From NCBI RefSeq assembly GCF_000344685.1, contig NW_006920422.1, forward strand, positions 82,380-146,379: a DNA stretch of 64,000 bases, read 5' to 3'. The translations under genes and the position numbers were made by a program. This stretch comes from Gloeophyllum trabeum ATCC 11539. Taxonomy: Eukaryota; Basidiomycota; Agaricomycetes; Gloeophyllales; Gloeophyllaceae. Positions 58,338-64,000 of the stretch are shown here, one piece after another. Position 1 is the stretch's first letter, and each line of letters opens with the position of its first letter. The notes beneath the pieces were generated by a model that saw nothing but the letters and a program-made list of their open reading frames with translations, made no database searches and was not told the DNA's origin.

Positions 58338-60199
58338 GATAGACCTGTATGACCACCCTGCATGCACAGCACTCACCACGACTTTTGAGCTCTAGAATGA
58401 CAACACTCGTCTTCACGAGAAGACATGACAGTCAGCGAGGTGTAGCCGTCCACACAGACGTTGATAGGCACTAACACACGACAACACCAAAGACCAAAAA
58501 GAAATAAAACCTAAATCACCCAGTGGTATGGGTGTAGGCGGTCTAAGGCGATTGAAGGGTAATATTTAAGTTCGAAGGGAGGGGGAGAAGTTAGATGCCG
58601 TAGGGTAGCCCGTAGGAAAACCTAAAACAAACAAAATCTTGAGGCCTGAAACAAACAGTATAGCAATTCTCCGGAGTATTTATCTCCGAAGTTTGCCAGT
58701 AGCCCGGGTGGGGAGTTCCACTGAACCCAAACAATAGTCTCGTGCCTACAGACGCTTGGTGAATTTTATACTTTAAATCCGGAGCTTACTTGGATCGATA
58801 TGCGATGGCGGAGTTATCTAGTTTCGACGAGTCAGGCCTATTGGCAAAGCTAGGATTGATTGTAGACGCTAAGTCCGATGCGAAGGGACTCCGAGGGTCG
58901 CTGAGATGATGATTCTGGTATGCTGAGAGGGTGAAGTACAAAACTTGGATTTTCCACTATGCTCCATACATTTTTATGCTATTGGAATGGTTTTGCGTCC
59001 GCCCGGAGTTAAATAACGAATATGCTCCGCATCCCACACAATTACTCAGCCTTTGCCCACTGCTATACCATGTCCCATACGATCCTGCCGTGTTTCCACG
59101 TGCTCATCCTAGGTCCTAGAGGTAGCCTCGACGCGTCAATGCTCGCTTGAAGTGCCTCATCACGCGGTACTGCAGGCTGATCACGTGCGGATTAGCTCCG
59201 GCCGCTTGCTGACTGATACGTTCCGTCCGGCCGTCGATTTACGTCCGCTGACTCGGTCGCTTTGACGGAAACGAAGGGGAGTGATGACTGGGGAGTGGTA
59301 ATACCAATGACTCACTGCGACGCGGGCCTCCGCCGTTCCTGGAGATAATTAGTCACAAAGGTATTCTTCCGGGTGACTTCGGAGCGTCTGGCTGCGGAGC
59401 TAAATCATATTGGTGATCTGCGCCTGCCTTGAGGACGTTAGAAGGTCCGGAATTAAATCCAGAACCCTTCGTCGGTTACTTGTAGCGTAAGAGGTTCGAC
59501 AGGTGGTGTCGAATAAACTTTGGAGGGGATGTATGGTGTGTCGAATTCGCAATTTCGGGGGTCAGAAGATCGCTGGGGCTTATCAACGTTGCACATGGCA
59601 GTCAGCGGTTTGGTAATGCTCAAGGGATTTGGAACAGCCCGCCGATGTACTGCCAAGTCCACTCAAAGTATCTGAGCACACCTGTGTTACGACTCTACCA
59701 TTGTCCCTGCTATATGCAAATGATACCTAACCTCTGGAATGACACTGTGCATTTTGGACTCTTGGGATTCATGATCTTCAGCGAGGTGTGGCCGTGGCCT
59801 AGCGGACTTGCCAAAAATCGACTCGAGGTGGTGAGAGGACCCCTGAACATACTGATCGAGGTTTGACACCTATTCCATATAAATGCGAGGTCTGAAGGCT
59901 GAATGTCGGATACGGTCGTGGTAGAATGTGGTGAAGTGTTCAGGAGGCTGGATATTCATCGAACGAAAGAGAGGACATGGGAAAGATGGTCATTCCAAGC
60001 CAAAATGTGTTTGAAGCAGGTAAAATGTTGACCAGGTATACTGGTGCTATGATTTGGTAGTAGCAGAGGCTCCTGGGTGCTGAAAATGGCCAGTTCCTGT
60101 GACTGCCAAGAATCCTTAATATGCCAACCAGCCAAAAAAGGGGGGATAGAGAGTAATCCTCATCTATTCACCTACGTCTACACCATCATATGACCTCAG
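58338..60199. other. Intergenic and repeat-derived DNA, no gene recognised
   Basis: Short frames only. A segment at about 58800-58900 carries a tract similar to 5020-5060 (GACGAGTCAGGCCTATTGGC versus its reverse complement), pointing to a dispersed repeat. Confidence 0.4.
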
Positions 60200-60479
60200 G
60201 GCGCAGATGCGGACACTGCTCATCAGCCAGAAGTCATCCTCGGAAACAAATTTCTCCTGCAATTGGACCACTATAAGTGGATCCGGCCAATGGTGCAGGC
60301 AGTGTTCTGGGTCCTCTCATGTACCAACATCCCACATGTGGTCGTTGACACCCACCGTCGCAAGGGACGCTATGTCTGCGGCCAAGTCTACGGCCAGGAA
60401 GGGATGAAATCACTGCATGTTGCCCATGTACAAGAAATGGAGATTTGGGAACTCGCCCAAGCGATCCAGCTACCACACA
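60200..60479 (+). pseudogene. Isolated coding exon of an unrecognised gene or transposon
   Basis: Between a CTCAG acceptor and a GTAAGT donor the frame reads cleanly through about 93 codons, including EVILGNKFLLQLDHYKWIRP, VQAVFWVLSCTNIPHVVVDT and GMKSLHVAHVQEMEIWELA. The amino-acid composition is protein-like, with no stop. No matching neighbouring exons were identified, and I do not recognise the family. It is probably a remnant. Confidence 0.35.
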
Positions 60480-60883
60480 GTAAGTGTCCCAGCACACGCA
60501 GCCGTATGGCAATCTATGTGTTCGAACGCAGATATTAGACATCAGCACTTCTCTGAATCCCTGAGGACCTGGGAGTCCTGACAGCAACACCTCAGGATGA
60601 CTACAAATTAGTAATAGTGGCACTAGGCCAGTGACTTGTAGTCGGCACTACAACAGCCATGTAGTGAGACTACAGACCCAGTAGTAGTCACACCAGCATT
60701 GGCCAATCACGCCATAAGAATCCTAACCGGCGCGGACTCTCACGGTCAGTGGCTGAACACGTCCTGATGGGTCCTGAACTGACAAAATGGACCTTCTGAG
60801 CACTGATATCTGAGAGCTCCTGAAGGCTCCTGAGGGCTCCTGAGAGGGCCTGAGGAAATTTCCTCAGGAGCTGTCAGGAGCTG
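60480..60883. repeat. Low-complexity GGCTCCTGAG/CTGTCAGGAG repeat block
   Basis: Between about 60765 and 60890 the words CTCCTGA and CTGTCAGGAG recur many times, including the palindrome CCTGAGGAAATTTCCTCAGG. The block abuts the stop codon of the broken LRR gene. Confidence 0.5.
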
Positions 60884-61680
60884 TCAGGACAGATGCAGAA
60901 GTGCTGATGGATGCAGAGACGAAAGGTTGTTCGGAAGGCAATCCGCGAGTCGTCGGCACTGTTCATCAGTCCACTTCATGCTGCTGACATCACTATTCCA
61001 GCCTGCGAAGCCCCGATTGAGGCCAAGAACCCTGATAGGACTCTCGCAATTTAGGATCGCAGCTAACGTGACGACTGGGTCGTCATGGAAGGGGAAAGCG
61101 AGGTCTAACCGGCAAAGAGCCGGCAAGTGCCCTATAGTCTCCACTAATGCCTGTAGCTTGTTCCGCGTAAACACAATCTCAGCCTCTAACTTCAGAGACT
61201 GCAGTTGAGACAGGGAGGAGACATGTCCTTGCAAGAGCGTAAGGACGGTTGGATCGTCACTAAATACTGAGAGAGGAGATTGCGGTGAATTCAAGTGATG
61301 GAGGACTAAGCCCAGCCAGGAGATATGCTCGCTGAACAGGGTGTAGAGATGCAGATGAGTCAGTTGTGAAAGAGGGGGGATGGGCAAAACAAACACCAGC
61401 CAGCCCTCAATTTCAAGCTTCCGGAGAGTATTTTGATTGTTGCATATGATCTCCTCCAATAAAAGACATGAGAGGGGATCGTGAGAGGGGATCAACTCTG
61501 TGCAATCCTTCTGGAAAATGCTCATCCTCCACATCCTCTCCATCGGCACAGCAAATGAATGAGCTACGATGTCTGAGACCAGCTAGTGAAGTCACAATCT
61601 TTTCCTGTCCGAGCACGTACCTTGTCACACCGGAGGGGTAATAGGTCAGTATTCAAGGACGGGAAATACAAAATATATGT
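60884..61680 (-). pseudogene. 5'-truncated F-box/LRR-type gene
   Basis: The main frame ends at 60884 and encodes about 230 residues with leucine-rich segments (LSQLTHLHLYTLFSEHISWL, LSQLQSLKLEAEIVFTRNKL, LPALCRLDLAFPF). Continuing upstream across an intron (donor GTACGTGC, acceptor CACTAG) gives LNTDLLPLRCDK joined to LVSDIVAHSFAVPMERMWRM, a normal F-box/LRR style. The expected N-terminal F-box exon is missing: the sequence runs straight into a dispersed repeat (about 61690-62040). It is called truncated on that basis. Confidence 0.5.
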
Positions 61681-61689
61681 ACCTTGGTA

Positions 61690-62345
61690 ACTGCAGCGGC
61701 GGTGGCCTTTCGAGTGTCACATAGCCCCGGGTTACGAGTCCTCGTAGCCCGGCGCCTCCCGACCTGGGACTTAAAGCTTCATTGCCGCGGGCTACCAGCT
61801 GGGCTACGGACTCGTAGCCGCAGAGCCTGGGAACGGTGTTGAAATATTCCAAGCAAACGGAAGACGAGCGCGTTTGCCCCAGGCGGTCGGTTGCCCGAAG
61901 GGCAATTGCGTACAGTACATCGAGTAGATACAACGAATATATATGAATTTCTTATCACCTTATCAGTTGGGCCCACCTGCGGCGGTCCCCCCCTGACCAC
62001 GCGCAACACGTCGCGAGCTCGCAAGCTCGATCCCGACTCCCGGAATCCAACAAACGGAGATTAAATAGGGCTCCGGGCTAGGCTACAGGGCTGCCATAGC
62101 CCAGCTGTCAGCGGGCGGGACGTTCTCGTAGGTCGCGTGGCTTTGCGAAAGATCAAGCATGACCTGAAGTAGGTGTGGAAACGCAACTCCTCATAGTTAC
62201 ATGTTCATATCTGACCGTAGTCACTCAATGAATCAGGCAATCGGATAGGCGCAAGTTCCTGAGATAAGTCTAAGTATTAAAGCGCTACCTCCTTCCCCTC
62301 CCCCCCAATCCCCCCTTCCCTTCCCTGCTTCTCGGACTGTCGGCC
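61690..62345. repeat. Dispersed repeat copy and upstream region of the KDEL-receptor-like gene
   Basis: The part 61839-62040 is the second copy of the repeat seen at 54812-55000. From 62060 to 62345 the sequence becomes C-rich, as expected of a promoter. No gene was recognised. Confidence 0.45.
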
Positions 62346-63360
62346 ATGTCTTTCACATATTGTAACATCAGGCTAGCAGGTTCGTATGAACATGACTCCC
62401 TCTCTTCCAAACTTTTAGTTCTGATAGAAAAGGAAACCCTCTCGCACAGCCGATGCGTCCCTAGCTCTCTCAATCCCAATACTATTGTACAGGATACATA
62501 GGAATGGGATCACCAGTGCGTATCCCGAAATACTTACTAATTGCAACTTATTGTAACGCCTGCTGCAGATGTCTCGCTCTCTACGCAGATCATGCACTGC
62601 ATGGTCTTCATCGCACGCTACATCGACCTGTTCGCCCTCCCAAGAACGAACATATACAACACGTCTATGAAGCTGTACCTCCTCTCCGGTTCCCTGATCA
62701 CTCTCTTCACCCTCCTCCGGCGGCACGGCCCGTTCTCCAAGCAGCAGCAGCAGACCACCCTCTGGCACGTCCTCCTCACCGCCGCCCCCTGCTTACTGCT
62801 CGCGTGCCTTGCGCACTATGGCGGGAGCTTCAAGTGGATGGAGATCGCATGGGCGTTCTCCATGTACCTCGCCGCGTTCGCGGACATACCGCAATTGGTC
62901 GAGTATGACAGGATGGAGACGAAGGACCGCCTGCTGACGGCGTACCTCGTGCTGTGCTTCTATTTCCGTGCGCTGTACATCCCGCATTGGGTCCTCCGGT
63001 GCGGCCCCCTCTTCTTTCCTCGCGGCAAGCGGATTTCCCTATAGACTTACGTGCTTATTCCTTGTTCTCGCAGGTACTTCGACGAAGGCCGCGTCGATCC
63101 CATCGCCACCGTCTCGGGCGTAACTCAAACAACGATCTATATCTTCTACGGCCTCCTCATCGTTCTCCATCACTCTCGTCGCCAAGCCACCCGAGCCGCC
63201 CTCGACGCGGAAGTGCAGGTCGATGACGTTAGGTACGCTCCGCCGTTCTCTACCGCCATTCCCTCCGTAACCCACGTCGGGTTCTAGCTCGCCGGGTAAG
63301 GTGCCCATCGAGGAGAAGGTTGCCATCCCTGTCGAGACTGCGCCGGCGACGGCTGTGTAA
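62346..63360 (+). CDS. KDEL-receptor-like (ERD2 family) seven-helix membrane protein
   Basis: ERD2 proteins retrieve escaped ER proteins from the Golgi. Five exons (62346-62379, 62450-62515, 62569-62998, 63074-63232, 63288-63360) give 253 residues. The first two short exons place a hydrophobic helix (ASLALSIPILLYRIHRNGIT) before NVSLSTQIMHCMVFIARYID, which parallels the first helices of ERD2 (family pattern LLKI ... GIS-x-K-x-Q ... F-x-x-RYLDLF). IYNTSMK and the later helices (EIAWAFSMYLAAFADIPQL, ALYIPHWVLRYF) also fit. The sequence is divergent and has an extended C-terminal tail ending ETAPATAV, so it may be a lineage-specific paralogue. The ligand-binding set could not be confirmed. Confidence 0.75.
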
Positions 63361-63608
63361 AGTTGTCCCTGCGCCGTTCGGAATCCAGGTAACGCGTCCG
63401 ATATTCTGTGGATGCGCTACACTTGTTCTCGGTACGACGTCTCAGGGACATCTATCCTTACCGTCATGTCACGCGTGTCCCAATCCGCCCTTTGAGTAAT
63501 CAAAAAATAATCGACGAGTACAACTGAACACCGTGATCACTGATACACATCGTTATTGCACAACTCAAACTTTTTGCCCAACTCAGTACTGTCACATGTT
63601 CCCTTCGT

Positions 63609-63900
63609 TCACTGCTTCCCCCCCTTCGCCTTGACCCAATAACTCCCATGCGGGAACCCAAACTCCGCGATACTCTCCTTCCGCATCTCGATGCTAAAAA
63701 CCACGTCAGCGCGCCGTACCTCCCACCAACGAAGAAAAGAACAGGAAACGCACCTGTACCCCTCCGCGGGGTTGGCGGGCACGTTGTAGCGCCCGCGCGC
63801 GTTGATCGAGCACGGGAAGAGGAAGTGCTCGTGCAGGTGGTCGACGAACTCGAGCACGTTGCGCTCCATGCTGCCCGAGACGGCGATGTAGTCGATTAGG
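63609..63900 (-). CDS. 3' end of an enolase-superfamily dehydratase (L-galactonate dehydratase/ENOSF1 type), partial
   Basis: Only the last two coding exons are inside the window (63900-63754 and 63693-63609); the gene continues beyond position 64000 on the minus strand. The residues read LIDYIAVSGSMERNVLEFVD, then HLHEHFLFPCSINARGRYNV, then GYSIEMRKESIAEFGFPHGS. These match the C-terminal block of the mandelate-racemase-like group that includes fungal L-galactonate dehydratase and ENOSF1 (pattern YVAVSG-x-x-E ... EYVDHLHEHF ... M-x-x-ESIAE). The catalytic barrel is not visible. A pyrimidine-rich intron fills 63901 to the window edge. Confidence 0.75.
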
Positions 63901-64000
63901 CTAGCGGCGGGGCGGTTGGAAGCGAAGCGGTGGATTAAGGCGCGAGGGATAGGGAGGGCGCGGGCAGGGAAGGGAGGGCAGAACGGGAAAGAAGGGTGAG

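Overview
The window is nuclear DNA from a filamentous basidiomycete, most likely an Agaricomycete (polypore or mushroom type). The evidence is GC-rich coding sequence, many 50-80 base GT-AG introns, F-box/LRR and RTA1-like families, and dense but mostly decayed transposon islands. All gene models were spliced by hand from frame and splice signals, and the phases close to whole codons in every complete model given.

Layout. Positions 1-8000 are AT-rich transposon debris: a Copia-type pol fragment, a promoter-like array of nine TGAGTCA/TGACTCA sites, a near-1-kb palindrome and a TTTGTA-rich block. From 8 to 34 kb lies a compact gene-rich segment: a Fus3/Kss1-type MAP kinase (-), a CCCH zinc-finger protein (+), NOC4 (+), eIF2 alpha SUI2 (-), TSR3 (-), mitochondrial ribosomal protein mL41/MRPL27 (+), the TUP1 corepressor (+), an F-box/LRR protein (+), RNA polymerase I/III subunit RPC19 (-), two unrecognised small genes (+), a secreted-type RNase T2 (+), a DNAJC17-like J-domain/RRM protein (-) and an RTA1-like membrane protein (+).

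From 34 to 48 kb is a transposon island. It holds an assembly gap whose two edges are identical, nested foldback elements, a solo LTR with a 5-base target duplication, a hAT-type element with an 8-base target duplication, and tRNA-like Pol III boxes. YVH1 (DUSP12) sits at 48.7-50.9 kb and a cysteine-motif protein at 51.9-53.8 kb. A second RTA1-like gene lies on the opposite strand at 55.6-57.1 kb. More repeats and a broken LRR gene follow (58-62 kb), then a KDEL-receptor-like gene (+) and the 3' end of an enolase-superfamily dehydratase (-) that runs off the window.

Several neighbours share a theme. NOC4, SUI2, TSR3, MRPL27 and RPC19 all serve ribosome production or translation and lie within about 12 kb, three of them in divergent or convergent pairs with short spacers. 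The MAP kinase and TUP1 are signalling and transcription regulators. The two RTA1-like genes are paralogues in inverted orientation, and the island lies between them.
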